Shown: positions 47,503-55,650 of the stretch, piece by piece
How the letters are laid out: each line of letters begins with the position of its first letter
Position numbering within the stretch: position 1 is the stretch's first letter
Source: Thiobaca trueperi
Lineage (GTDB): Bacteria; Pseudomonadota; Gammaproteobacteria; Chromatiales; Chromatiaceae
Direction of reading: 5' to 3'
Assembly (NCBI RefSeq): GCF_004342175.1
Contig: NZ_SMAO01000003.1
Span: forward strand, 310,001-374,000
Length of the DNA: 64,000 nt
Position numbers and translations under genes: made by a program
The notes under the pieces: model-generated
Database searches by the model: none
What the model was told of the DNA's origin: nothing
Seen by the model: only the letters and a program-made list of their open reading frames with translations

Positions 47503-47760
47503 CGTCCGGTCCTCACTCAACGACCCGGATTGGGTCACGGCGAGTGTGGACGACGCTGAGAAGATCGACAGTCAGCGCTGACGGGGAGGAGAGCCTCGAC
47601 CAAGGCCCGCGGAGCGGATTAGTTCAATATGGCGCTAGACAGATTCCAGATTCGCCGTAGTAGACAGAATCGGCCTAATCTCCAAAACCACCCTGGTCGG
47701 CACGAGTGACTTTGTGGCCCCTGGTTCCGCGTTCCGTGTCGTTTTGCCGGAGAGTAAGCC

Positions 47761-48120
47761 ATGACGCAAAACCCGTCAACTCATGAGGAAAAAGTCCGCT
47801 CCTTCTGGGATCGCTACGTGCAAAGCCTCCATGAATCAGGCATTCAGCCGCCTTTTGACCGCTGGATGGTGATTCGCGCGGAGCACGACATCGCGGCCTA
47901 TCCCGACCGCAAACTGGCGGAGCAGTCGCCCGAGGATGTGGACGCTTACCTCGCCGTGCTGGGGCGGAAACCCGGACTGAAGGACTGGCAATTCCGACAG
48001 GCGGTCGATGCTATACAGAATTTGCTCCGTCTGGCGAGCGTGAACTGGTTGGATCGGGTGGACTGGGACCATTGGCGGGCGTCGGCGCGCGGATTGGCGT
48101 CGATTCGCCAGGCTCATGAA
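47761..48120 (+). pseudogene. intI: Truncated integron integrase (IntI) gene
   Basis: The N-terminal domain typical of integron integrases is intact: EEKVRSFWDRYVQSLHESGI, RKLAEQSPEDVDAYLAVLGR, KPGLKDWQFRQAVDAIQNLL and DRVDWDHWRASARGL. After ~115 codons the sequence runs into a hairpin repeat at 48118, and the frame ends at 48297 with unrelated residues; the catalytic domain (R, K, HxxR, H, Y) is absent. No remainder is seen downstream. It is divergent from the cassette genes, as intI is from its array, with the IS91-like element between. Confidence 0.78.
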
Positions 48121-48186
48121 AGAAAAAGGGGACGGATTTATTTGTTGCTCTCACCCCGAGAAAATAAATCCGTCCTCTTTTTCTTT
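48118..48186. repeat. Hairpin repeat that truncates intI
   Basis: AAAAAGGGGACGGATTTATT and AATAAATCCGTCCTCTTTTT are inverted around GTTGCTCTCACCCCGAG. It is a common REP-like hairpin in proteobacteria. It marks the exact loss of intI sequence. Between 48187 and 48408 I see no recognisable gene. Confidence 0.75.
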
Positions 48187-48408
48187 GCGTCCCCTTTTTC
48201 TTTCAACGCCGACATACGCACGGGACGCGCACGCGCCTGCCGCACGTCAAGCGTGCCCAATCGGGACTGCCTGCTGGCATCGAATACCATGAGCTGATGC
48301 AGACCGCAGACAGCGCGCCCGCGCGGGTCTGCTGTATCGAATGGCATGTTCCATACTCAAGGAGCTGTCACAACCCATCACAGGTCATCCAACTGGAATC
48401 AGAAACCC

Positions 48409-48669
48409 ATGTCCACACCTCAGGTCAACCCCGAATTCGCTCAAATCCTGCAACCCTTGGGGACCGGTGCCATCGACTTCTTCCTCGCCGCCAGCCTCTA
48501 CCAAGCCAGAAAAATCAGTTTCAGTGCCGCCGCTGCCCTCGCGGGATTGGGTTTCGACGAATTCCACTATCGTCTGAAAGAGCATTTCGGGGCCGGTTTC
48601 GCCATCAATGACACGGTCGTCCTGGAGGACATGGCACTGGTGCGCTGCCATTTCGGATCCGGCGCATGA
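48409..48669 (+). CDS. UPF0175-family antitoxin
   Basis: The product has 86 residues from ATG 48409. AIDFFLAASLYQARKISFSA, AAALAGLGFDEFHYRL and INDTVVLEDMALVRCHFG follow the UPF0175 pattern, with a short helix-turn-helix-like N-terminal half. These proteins pair with DUF3368 PIN toxins. The stop overlaps the toxin start (ATGA), so expression is coupled. It probably represses its own operon (family inference). Confidence 0.85.
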   Translation: MSTPQVNPEFAQILQPLGTGAIDFFLAASLYQARKISFSAAAALAGLGFDEFHYRLKEHFGAGFAINDTVVLEDMALVRCHFGSGA

Positions 48670-49130
48670 AACTGGTCATCAACGCCAGCCCCTTGATCTT
48701 TCTGGCCAAGGTGGATGCCCTCAACCTCCTGTCGGATTGCTTCGACGCCATCCTGACACCTCCAGCGGTGGTCGCGGAGATTGGGGCGTTGCGCCTTCCG
48801 TCGTTTATCAACGTGACAGCCTTATCAGAAATCGGTAGCGCCTTTGTCCGTGGAGCCATTGGCAGCCTCCATGCCGGCGAACTGGAAGTCATGATTCTGG
48901 CGCGAGACTCCGGTATCGGCCTGGTTGGACTCGACGATCTACTTGCCCGACGCAAGGCCCAACAAATGGGGCTGCAACCCATCGGTACGATCGGTATTCT
49001 GCTGCTTGCCCGTGAGCGCGGAATCCTGACCAATGCGGAGGCATGGTCCAGGGTTGAAGCACTGGTCAAGACGCATGGCCTTTATCTTTCGCCTCGGATA
49101 CTCGAAAGTGTTCGCACTGCGCTGCAATAA
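48666..49130 (+). CDS. DUF3368 PIN-like toxin
   Basis: The product has 154 residues. The PIN-type acidic positions are partly kept: LVINASPLIFLAKVDALNLL (N in place of the first Asp, common in DUF3368), SLHAGELEVMILARDSGIGL with Glu and Asp, and LDDLLARRKAQQMGLQPIGT. It is predicted to be an RNase inhibited by the upstream UPF0175 protein. It lies next to the broken integron but is plus-strand and has no attC beside it, so it is not a clear cassette. A strong terminator follows. Confidence 0.87.
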   Translation: MKLVINASPLIFLAKVDALNLLSDCFDAILTPPAVVAEIGALRLPSFINVTALSEIGSAFVRGAIGSLHAGELEVMILARDSGIGLVGLDDLLARRKAQQMGLQPIGTIGILLLARERGILTNAEAWSRVEALVKTHGLYLSPRILESVRTALQ

Positions 49131-49170
49131 CGGCTCTCCCAACGGTACTGGCAAATCGGCACGAACCAAG

Positions 49171-49205
49171 CAGGACGGGGTATTCACCCCGTCCTGTACG
49201 TTTTT
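49171..49205 (+). terminator. Rho-independent terminator after the toxin-antitoxin pair
   Basis: CAGGACGGGGT and ACCCCGTCCTG form a perfect 11-base stem with loop ATTC, then TACGTTTTT. It lies 40 bases after the DUF3368 stop. Confidence 0.88.
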
Positions 49206-49257
49206 AGCGTCCGCGTCCAACCGACGATGTTCAAATCGTTCCAAACGGGGCGAATGC

Positions 49258-49444
49258 CCGTCCGGCTGGGGGTATGTCGAGTTTCGAGTGAGTTTGACGT
49301 TTGGCGCATGCCGGGTCTTTTGCGGGGAAGCGGCTTAAATTTTATACTTTTTAATATCTTGAACCGCGCCAGTCCCGATGGTTGTTGATGCACCCAAGAC
49401 CGATCCAAACCAAAACATCACATACCGCACGGGGCGCGGTTTAA
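49258..49444. repeat. MITE-like two-arm repeat, copy 6 (left arm decayed)
   Basis: The left arm begins without a clear terminus and keeps GTCGAGTTTCGAGTGAGTTT. The linker is AATTTTATACTTTTTAATAT, and the right arm is TTGAACCGCGCCAGTCCC to GGGGCGCGGTTTAA. Confidence 0.8.
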
Positions 49445-49472
49445 TCCTGTCTATTTGAAGCGAGTGTCGGGT

Positions 49473-50240
49473 ATGAACTTTTCAGGGAATCACCTAAAGG
49501 CCCTGCTGTTCGATGTCGATGGCACCCTGGCCGAGACCGAGGAACTGCACCGCCTGGCCTTCAACGCCGCCTTTGCCGGGCAGGGATTGAACTGGCACTG
49601 GAGTCAGGATCTCTACCGCGAACTGCTCCAGGTCGCGGGTGGGCGGGAGCGCATCCGTGCCTGGCTGGCCCAGGCGCATGCTCATCTGCTCGAACAGCCC
49701 GACATTGATGACCGTATCGCCGTGCTGCATCGCCTCAAAACCGACCATTACACCGCCGGGGTGGCCGCCGGGCGCATGGCCCTGCGTCCGGGCGTCGCCC
49801 GTCTGATCGGCGAGGCCCGGTCGGCGGGGCTGCGGCTGGCTATCGTCACGACCACCAGCCGCGCCAATGTGGATGCCCTGCTGGCGGCGACCCTCGGCAC
49901 AGACTGGGAAGAACTCTTTGACGCGATCTGCTCCGGTGATGAGGGGCTGCCGAAGAAGCCCGCACCCGATGCCTACCGCTGGACGCTGGACCGGCTGGGA
50001 CTCGACGGGGGCGATTGCGTCGCCATTGAGGACACCGCCAACGGCGTCCAGGCCGCGCGCGCCGCTGGCGTGCCGGTACTGGTGACCGAAAGCCTCTACA
50101 GCCGGGGCGAGGATTTTGACGGTGCCCTGGCGGTGCTCTCCGATCTCGGCGAGCCCGGACAACCCTTCCATGTCGTGGCAGGAAAGGATCCCGGCGCAGG
50201 CTGGGCCGATCTGGCACTGCTGCGGCGGCTGCTTTGCTGA
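49473..50240 (+). CDS. HAD-superfamily phosphatase, CbbY/phosphoglucomutase-like
   Basis: The product has 255 residues. HAD motifs: LLFDVDGTLAETEELH (both Asp), IVTTTSRANVDALL (Thr), GLPKKPAPDAYRWTLDRL (Lys) and VAIEDTANGVQAARAAG (Asp). The cap insertion with AETEELHRLAFNAAF resembles CbbY, which removes the inhibitor xylulose-1,5-bisphosphate in Calvin-cycle bacteria; beta-phosphoglucomutase relatives are an alternative. The start at 49473 (MNFSGNHLKALLF) is preferred to 49455. It stands alone between a repeat and the amidotransferase. Confidence 0.88.
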   Translation: MNFSGNHLKALLFDVDGTLAETEELHRLAFNAAFAGQGLNWHWSQDLYRELLQVAGGRERIRAWLAQAHAHLLEQPDIDDRIAVLHRLKTDHYTAGVAAGRMALRPGVARLIGEARSAGLRLAIVTTTSRANVDALLAATLGTDWEELFDAICSGDEGLPKKPAPDAYRWTLDRLGLDGGDCVAIEDTANGVQAARAAGVPVLVTESLYSRGEDFDGALAVLSDLGEPGQPFHVVAGKDPGAGWADLALLRRLLC

Positions 50241-50317
50241 GTATTCCGCTGCATCCAGGGCGCACTCTTCGGCTATCCTTGCGCCCTTGATGCGAGAGTG
50301 AGAGTGGGAGCGTTCCG

Positions 50318-52093
50318 ATGTGCGGTATCTGCGGAGAGTTACGATTCGACAGTCGGCCAGCCGATCTGGATGCGATTCAGCGCATGATGGCCGAGCTGAC
50401 CCGGCGCGGCCCCGATCACGGCGGCAGTTACAGCGATGGCGCTCTGGCCTTCGGTCATCGGCGGCTGGCGATCATCGATCTCTCGGTGCGCTCCAATCAG
50501 CCGATGGTGGATGCCGAACTGGGTCTGGCGCTGGTCTTTAACGGGACGATCTACAACTACCGCGCACTGCGGGCCGAACTCCAGGCGCGCGGCTATCGCT
50601 TTTTCTCCGAGGGCGACAGCGAGGTCATCCTCAAGGCGTGGCATGCCTGGGGCACGGATTGCGTCGAGCGACTGCACGGCATGTTCGCCTTTGCCATCTG
50701 GGACGCCAATCAGCGGAGGCTCTTTCTGGCGCGTGACCGTTTCGGCATCAAGCCGCTCTACTGGTCCGGGTCGGGCGCCGTTTTTCGCTTTGCCTCCAGC
50801 CTTCAGGCGCTGCTGGCAGCGGGCGGGGTGGAGACGGCCATCGATCCGGTGGCGCTGCATCATCTCTTTACCTTGCATGCCGTGGTGCCTGCGCCGCGCA
50901 CCATCCTCCAGGGTGTGCGCAAGCTCGCGCCCGCTCACTGGCTGTTGATCGATGCCGATGGTCGCCAGACCGAACGGGCCTATTGGCGGCTCAGTGCGAC
51001 CCGTCCCGAACCGGCTCTGAGCGAACCTGAATGGCTGGAGGCGATTCATGCCGCGCTGCGTCAGGCGGTCAGGATCCGCAGCGAAGTGGCCGACGTGCCG
51101 GTCGGCGTGCTGCTGTCCGGCGGGCTGGATTCCAGTCTGCTGGTGGCCCTGCTGGCTGAGGCTGGGGTCTCCGATCTGCGTACCTTCTCGGTCGGTTTCG
51201 AGGACACCCCGGAAGAGGCCGGCAGCGAGTTCGTCTACTCGGATCTGGTGGTCGAGCGTTATGGCACTCGCCACTGCAAATTCCTGGTGCCCAATGATCA
51301 GGTGCTCAAGCGTCTGCCGGAGGCCATCGACGCCATGGCCGAGCCCATGTTCGGTCAGGATGCCGTGGCCTTTTATCTGCTCGCCGAACAGGTCTCGCGC
51401 GAGATCAAAGTGGTGCAGTCGGGGCAGGGGGCCGATGAGGTCTTCGGCGGCTATTTCTGGTATCCGCGCATGCAGGCGGAGTCTGATGGCAGTCCGCTCG
51501 AACGCTTCCGCAGGCACTACTTCGACCGTGATCACGATGAGTATCGGCGTCTGGTCACGGACGCTTACGCCGGCGAGGACCACACCTCGGCCCTGATCGC
51601 CGAACGGCTCGACGAACCGGATGCGGATACCTTCATGGACGCCGTGCTGCGGCTCGATGTGACCACGCTCATCGTCGATGATCCGGTCAAACGGGTCGAT
51701 AACATGACCATGGCCTGGGGTCTGGAGGCGCGGGTGCCTTTTCTGGATCAGCATCTGGTCGAACTGGCCGCACGCTGTCCGCCCGAACTCAAGCTGCGCG
51801 AGGGCGGCAAATACCCGCTCAAGGCGCTGGCGCGAGGTCTGCTGCCGGATGCCGTGATCGACCGGCCCAAGGGCTATTTCCCCATGCCGGCGCTCAAATA
51901 TGTGCGCGGACCCTTTCTGGAGATGATGCGCGACACCCTGAACTCGCGTGCCTGCCGTGAGCGCGGGCTCTATCGACAGTCCTATCTCGATCAACTGCTC
52001 GCCGCCCCGGACCTGCATCACACCCGCATTCAGGGCAACAAGCTCTGGCATCTGGCGCTGCTCGAATGCTGGTTACAGCGTCATGTGGATTGA
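50318..52093 (+). CDS. Asparagine-synthase-like amidotransferase (possible N-acetylglutaminylglutamine amide synthesis)
   Basis: The product has 591 residues. Cys2 of MCGICGELRFD is the class II glutaminase nucleophile, and the C-terminal synthetase domain has SGGLDSSLLVALL (PP-loop). The segment HHLFTLHAVVPAPRTILQGV is very like the N-acetylglutaminylglutamine amidotransferases that make the osmolyte NAGGN, so this role is possible instead of plain asparagine synthesis. The usual partner (ngg, acetyltransferase/ATP-grasp) is not beside it, which weakens the case. Grx4 follows 62 bases later. Cytoplasmic. Confidence 0.85.
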   Translation: MCGICGELRFDSRPADLDAIQRMMAELTRRGPDHGGSYSDGALAFGHRRLAIIDLSVRSNQPMVDAELGLALVFNGTIYNYRALRAELQARGYRFFSEGDSEVILKAWHAWGTDCVERLHGMFAFAIWDANQRRLFLARDRFGIKPLYWSGSGAVFRFASSLQALLAAGGVETAIDPVALHHLFTLHAVVPAPRTILQGVRKLAPAHWLLIDADGRQTERAYWRLSATRPEPALSEPEWLEAIHAALRQAVRIRSEVADVPVGVLLSGGLDSSLLVALLAEAGVSDLRTFSVGFEDTPEEAGSEFVYSDLVVERYGTRHCKFLVPNDQVLKRLPEAIDAMAEPMFGQDAVAFYLLAEQVSREIKVVQSGQGADEVFGGYFWYPRMQAESDGSPLERFRRHYFDRDHDEYRRLVTDAYAGEDHTSALIAERLDEPDADTFMDAVLRLDVTTLIVDDPVKRVDNMTMAWGLEARVPFLDQHLVELAARCPPELKLREGGKYPLKALARGLLPDAVIDRPKGYFPMPALKYVRGPFLEMMRDTLNSRACRERGLYRQSYLDQLLAAPDLHHTRIQGNKLWHLALLECWLQRHVD

Positions 52094-52155
52094 AATCCCG
52101 GCGATCACCTCAATTTTTATCCGCCAATTCAATCAGCCACCCCAAGAGGTCAGCC

Positions 52156-52479
52156 ATGGACGTGTTGGAACGTATCGACGAACAGGTAAAGGGCAACCCG
52201 GTCGTCATCTATATGAAGGGCACACCGCAGTTTCCGCAGTGCGGATTTTCCATGCGCGCCGCGAAGGCGCTTCAGGAGTGCGAGGTTCCTTTTGCCTATG
52301 TCAATGTTCTCCAGGATCCCGAGATCTTCGAGAACCTGCCGCGTTACGCCGACTGGCCGACCTTTCCGCAGATCTATGTCGCTGGCGAGCTGATCGGCGG
52401 CTGCGACATCACCCTGGAACTCCATGCCAACGGGGAGCTTCGGGGCATGATGGAGCGGGCGGCGAGGGCAGCACCTTAG
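52156..52479 (+). CDS. grxD: Monothiol glutaredoxin Grx4
   Basis: The product has 107 residues from ATG 52156. The monothiol motif CGFS lies in QFPQCGFSMRAAKAL, with MKGTPQFP before it and WPTFPQIYVAGELIGGCDIT after it, all typical for Grx4. It carries a [2Fe-2S] cluster with glutathione or a BolA partner. It faces rnt tail to tail across a hairpin repeat (52485-52565). Confidence 0.96.
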   Translation: MDVLERIDEQVKGNPVVIYMKGTPQFPQCGFSMRAAKALQECEVPFAYVNVLQDPEIFENLPRYADWPTFPQIYVAGELIGGCDITLELHANGELRGMMERAARAAP

Positions 52480-52484
52480 AAATC

Positions 52485-52565
52485 CCGAGGCCGTTCGTTG
52501 TCGAGGCCGTTCGTTGTCGTTGTCGTAATCGAATATTCGCAAGCCGACAACGACAACGATCAGAA
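52485..52565. repeat. Dispersed GACAACGACAACGA repeat between grxD and rnt
   Basis: CCGTTCGTTGTCGTTGTCGT and GCCGACAACGACAACGATCA form an imperfect hairpin, the second copy of the element at 35020. Its position between two convergent genes would suit a two-way terminator. Confidence 0.6.
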
Positions 52566-52602
52566 TCTGAAAAGAGTCGTCAGTGACCAGCCGCCTGAAC
52601 CA

Positions 52603-53283
52603 TCACCCCTGATGGTTTGACCGACAGGTCAAACCATGCGGATCGCCCTCCCAGAAATGGACCGGATCCAGTTCGCGCCAGCGATTGACCACGGCGCAGA
52701 AGAGCCGTGCGGTCTGTTCGGCGTCATAGACCGCTGAATGTGCCTCGCTGTTCTGCCAGGTCAGCCCCGCCGCTTTCGCTGTCTTCGCCAGTACGGTCTG
52801 GCCGAACATCAGGCCGCCCAGGGTTACGGTGTCAAAGACGCTGAATGAATGGAAGGGATTGCGCTTGTAGCCGGTGCGCTCCACCGCCGCTTTCACGAAA
52901 CCCAGATCGAAATGGGCATTGTGTCCGACCAGGATGGCGCGGTTGCAGCCGGTGGACTGCACCGCCTTGCGGATCGGGGTGAGGATGCGGTTCAGCGCAT
53001 CCTGCTCTGAGATGGCGTCGCGGAAGGGATGGTCCGGGTCGATGCGGTTGAAGGCCAGGGCGCGCGGATCGATCTCCGAGCCCACGAATGGCAGCACATG
53101 ACAGGCCAGCGGAGCGGCGGGCTCCAGCCGTCCATCGGGCGTCATGCGGATGATGACCGCCGCGATTTCAAGCAGGGCATGACGCTGGGCATCGAAGCCC
53201 GCCGTCTCCACATCGACGACCACCGGCAGAAAACCGCGAAAGCGCTGCGCGATACCATCTGGAATCTGTTCTTCTTGGTTCAT
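52603..53283 (-). CDS. rnt: Ribonuclease T
   Basis: The product has 226 residues, a DEDDh exonuclease: [20 protein letters not shown] (DE), [20 protein letters not shown] (D) and [15 protein letters not shown] (H, D). It trims 3' ends of tRNA and other stable RNAs. The N-terminus [17 protein letters not shown] is the RNase T consensus. Start ATG 53283. Confidence 0.95.
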   Translation of the reverse strand: MNQEEQIPDGIAQRFRGFLPVVVDVETAGFDAQRHALLEIAAVIIRMTPDGRLEPAAPLACHVLPFVGSEIDPRALAFNRIDPDHPFRDAISEQDALNRILTPIRKAVQSTGCNRAILVGHNAHFDLGFVKAAVERTGYKRNPFHSFSVFDTVTLGGLMFGQTVLAKTAKAAGLTWQNSEAHSAVYDAEQTARLFCAVVNRWRELDPVHFWEGDPHGLTCRSNHQG

Positions 53284-53389
53284 CGCGACAGCATAAGTGG
53301 CGCGGCGGCGAATGCCAAATTTTGACTGCGCCGTGGTAGGATTTCGCGCATCGCTGGCTGGAGATTCTCTACAGATGAAGGGTGTCGAA

Positions 53390-54193
53390 ATGAGTGCGTT
53401 CAGGGGAATGGGTGCGTTCCGGCTGGGCTGGCTGGTTGTGGGCGCGGCGCTCCTGGTCGGCGGCTGCTCCTCGAACCCGGATCGGGTGAGAGATCCGCGC
53501 GATCCGCTGGAGCCTTATAACCGTGCTGTCCACCGTTTCAATTCGGACTTCGACAAGGCCTTTCTGCAGCCGATCGCGAAGGGTTATCGGGTCATCACGC
53601 CGGAGCCTGTCGATCGCGGGATCACCAATTTTTTCAATAACCTCGCCGATCTCACCTCGGCGGCAAACAATGCACTGCAATTCAAGATGTCGCGTGCGGG
53701 CAGCGACGTGGGACGGATCTTCATCAATTCCACGGTGGGCGTTCTGGGCTTTGTCGATGTGGCAACCAATGTCGGGCTGCCGAGCTACAAGGAAGACTTC
53801 GGCCAGACGCTCGGCTACTGGGGGCTTGAGTCGGGCGCCTATTTCGTCCTGCCGCTGCTCGGCCCGAGCAGCATCCGCGACACCATCGGTCTGGCGGGCG
53901 ATATCTTCACCGACCCCCTGTTCAATATCGAGGAAGACAAGGTGTACTGGGGGCTGGTCGGTCTGAGGGTGGTGGATCGTCGTGCCGACCTGCTGGCCGC
54001 CTCGCAGATCCTCGACGATGCCGCCATCGATCCCTATGTCTTTCTGCGCGATGCCTATCTCCAGCGCCGGCTCAGTCTCGTCCACGACGGCAATCCCCCG
54101 CCGGTCGAAGGTCAGGAGGACTTCTGGGACGCAGTGGATTTCAGCGCCGAGGGTAAACCGGGAAAGCCGGCGTCTCGATCAGGACGTCTTTAA
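53390..54193 (+). CDS. mlaA: Outer-membrane lipid asymmetry lipoprotein MlaA (VacJ)
   Basis: The product has 267 residues. The lipobox LLVGGC is followed by [40 protein letters not shown] and [20 protein letters not shown], all MlaA marks. It removes misplaced phospholipids from the outer leaflet and hands them to MlaC. ATG 53390 has AAGGG seven bases upstream; ATG 53375 is an alternative. No other mla genes are nearby, as is common for mlaA. It is divergent from rnt. Confidence 0.94.
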   Translation: MSAFRGMGAFRLGWLVVGAALLVGGCSSNPDRVRDPRDPLEPYNRAVHRFNSDFDKAFLQPIAKGYRVITPEPVDRGITNFFNNLADLTSAANNALQFKMSRAGSDVGRIFINSTVGVLGFVDVATNVGLPSYKEDFGQTLGYWGLESGAYFVLPLLGPSSIRDTIGLAGDIFTDPLFNIEEDKVYWGLVGLRVVDRRADLLAASQILDDAAIDPYVFLRDAYLQRRLSLVHDGNPPPVEGQEDFWDAVDFSAEGKPGKPASRSGRL

Positions 54194-54232
54194 GGCGCTT
54201 TCCAGGAAAGTTTTTACCCGCCCGAAAGATCG

Positions 54233-54427
54233 TTAAACCGCGTCCAGCGCGATATGCGTAATTTTCAGTTTGTGTTTAGCTTTGGAGATGTCATCAACAT
54301 CAGTGGAGACGCGGTTTGAAATTCTATATTTTTTAATATCTTAAACCGCGCCCGCTCGAACGGTCGTCGATTCTGCCAAGACTGACTCAATCCCCAAACA
54401 TCACATACCGCACCGGGCGCGGTTTAA
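54233..54427. repeat. MITE-like two-arm repeat, copy 7
   Basis: The first arm is TTAAACCGCGTCCAGCGCG to GAGACGCGGTTTGA, the linker is AATTCTATATTTTTTAATAT, and the second arm is TTAAACCGCGCCCGCTCG to CGGGCGCGGTTTAA. It runs up to the pyrC stop. Confidence 0.92.
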
Positions 54428-55467
54428 TCGATCAACCGCCAGGACAGCGTCTCCCCGGCCCTGAGCGGCACGACCTCACTGCCGCCAAAGGGATAGCGTT
54501 GCGGCACCTGCCAGGTCTCGCGGCGCAGCCGAAGCGTCCCGCTGTTGCGGGGCAGGCCATAGAAATCCGCGCCGTAATGACTGGCGAAGCCTTCCAGTCG
54601 ATCCAGTGCGCCAGCCTGCTCGAATGCCTCGGCATAGAGTTCGAGCGCGGCATGGGCGCTATAGGCACCGGCGCAGCCGCAGGCGCTTTCTTTGTCGCCG
54701 ACGGCATGGGGGGCGCTGTCGGTCCCCAGAAAGAAGCGCGGATGACCGCTGGTGGCGGCCTCCAGCAGCGCAAGGCGATGGCGTTCGCGTTTGAGCACCG
54801 GCAGGCAATAGAAATGGGGCCGGATCCCGCCCGCGAGGATGGCGTTGCGGTTATAGAGCAGATGATGCGGGGTGATGGTGGCTGCCAGTGTATCCGGCCC
54901 CTCGCGCACGAAGGCGACGGCGTCTGCCGTGGTCACATGCTCGAAGACGACCTTGAGCGCCGGAAAGTCCGTGACGATGTGCCGGAGCCGTTCCTCGATG
55001 AAACGCTGTTCGCGGTCGAAGATGTCCACCTCGGGTGCCGTGACCTCGCCGTGCACCAGCAGCGGCAGACCTTCGCGCTGCATGGTCTCCAGCACCGGAG
55101 AGAGGGCGTTCAGGTCGGTCACACCGCTGTCTGAGTTGGTCGTGGCGCCAGCGGGATAGAGCTTGCAGGCGACCACCGCGCCACTGGCGCGGGCGGTGAC
55201 GATCTCAGCCGGTTCGGTGCGGTCGGTGAGATAGAGCGTCATCAACGGCTGGAAATCGCTTCCAGTCGGCAGCGCGCCCAGGATCCGCTTACGGTAGGCG
55301 ATGGCCTGTGCCGTCGTGACGACCGGCGGTCTGAGGTTGGGCATGATGACCGCCCGCGCGAACTGGCGGGCGGTGTGTCCGATGACATCCGCCATCGCCG
55401 CGCCATCGCGGACATGCAGATGCCAGTCGTCGGGACGGGTGATGGTGATTTCGTCGGAATGCTGCAT
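54424..55467 (-). CDS. pyrC: Dihydroorotase
   Basis: The product has 347 residues, class II type. Zinc ligands HLH lie in [14 protein letters not shown]; the carboxylated lysine is in [17 protein letters not shown]; a histidine is in PLLVHGEVT and another in VFEHVTT; the catalytic Asp is in [12 protein letters not shown]. It closes carbamoyl aspartate in pyrimidine synthesis. The stop lies within the end of a repeat copy. Confidence 0.96.
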   Translation of the reverse strand: MQHSDEITITRPDDWHLHVRDGAAMADVIGHTARQFARAVIMPNLRPPVVTTAQAIAYRKRILGALPTGSDFQPLMTLYLTDRTEPAEIVTARASGAVVACKLYPAGATTNSDSGVTDLNALSPVLETMQREGLPLLVHGEVTAPEVDIFDREQRFIEERLRHIVTDFPALKVVFEHVTTADAVAFVREGPDTLAATITPHHLLYNRNAILAGGIRPHFYCLPVLKRERHRLALLEAATSGHPRFFLGTDSAPHAVGDKESACGCAGAYSAHAALELYAEAFEQAGALDRLEGFASHYGADFYGLPRNSGTLRLRRETWQVPQRYPFGGSEVVPLRAGETLSWRLID

Positions 55468-55482
55468 TTTAATTGTTCCATA

Positions 55483-55552
55483 AACCGCAAAGACGCAAAG
55501 GACACAAAGAAAAAACCTTTGCGTTCTTTGCGCCTTTACGGTTCAAAAATAA
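55483..55552. repeat. AACCGCAAAGACGCAAAGGA hairpin repeat
   Basis: AACCGCAAAGACGCAAAGGA and CTTTGCGCCTTTACGGTT are inverted around a short A-rich loop. A similar pair occurs at 63020-63137 upstream of pilB. Confidence 0.7.
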
Positions 55553-55556
55553 ATTT

Positions 55557-55642
55557 TAAACCGCGTCCCCACCAAGGTCCGTGAATGCGCCAAAGGTCGA
55601 ACTCACCCGGAACCTGGCCTCTCACTCTGGACGCGGTTTAAA
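55557..55642. repeat. MITE-like repeat, copy 8 (single arm)
   Basis: One arm runs from TTAAACCGCGTCCCCACC to CTGGACGCGGTTTAAA, related to the second arm of copy 4. It lies just beyond the pckA stop and could act as a terminator hairpin. Confidence 0.85.
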
Positions 55643-55650
55643 TGCTGGAA

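Larger units (their letters stand above)
45222..47627. mobile_element. IS91-like element with tyrosine recombinase
   Basis: It is bounded by inverted ends TTGGACTAATCCG (45222) and TTGAACTAATCCG (complement of 47615-47627). It carries a HUH transposase and a coupled tyrosine recombinase on the minus strand. Canonical IS91 lacks terminal inverted repeats, so the matching ends need checking. The 300 bases at the left, beyond the transposase stop, hold no gene. Confidence 0.75.

Noticed and set aside
48187-48408. Possible RAYT-type transposase remnant after the hairpin
   Set aside because: Translations on both strands show no convincing transposase motif.
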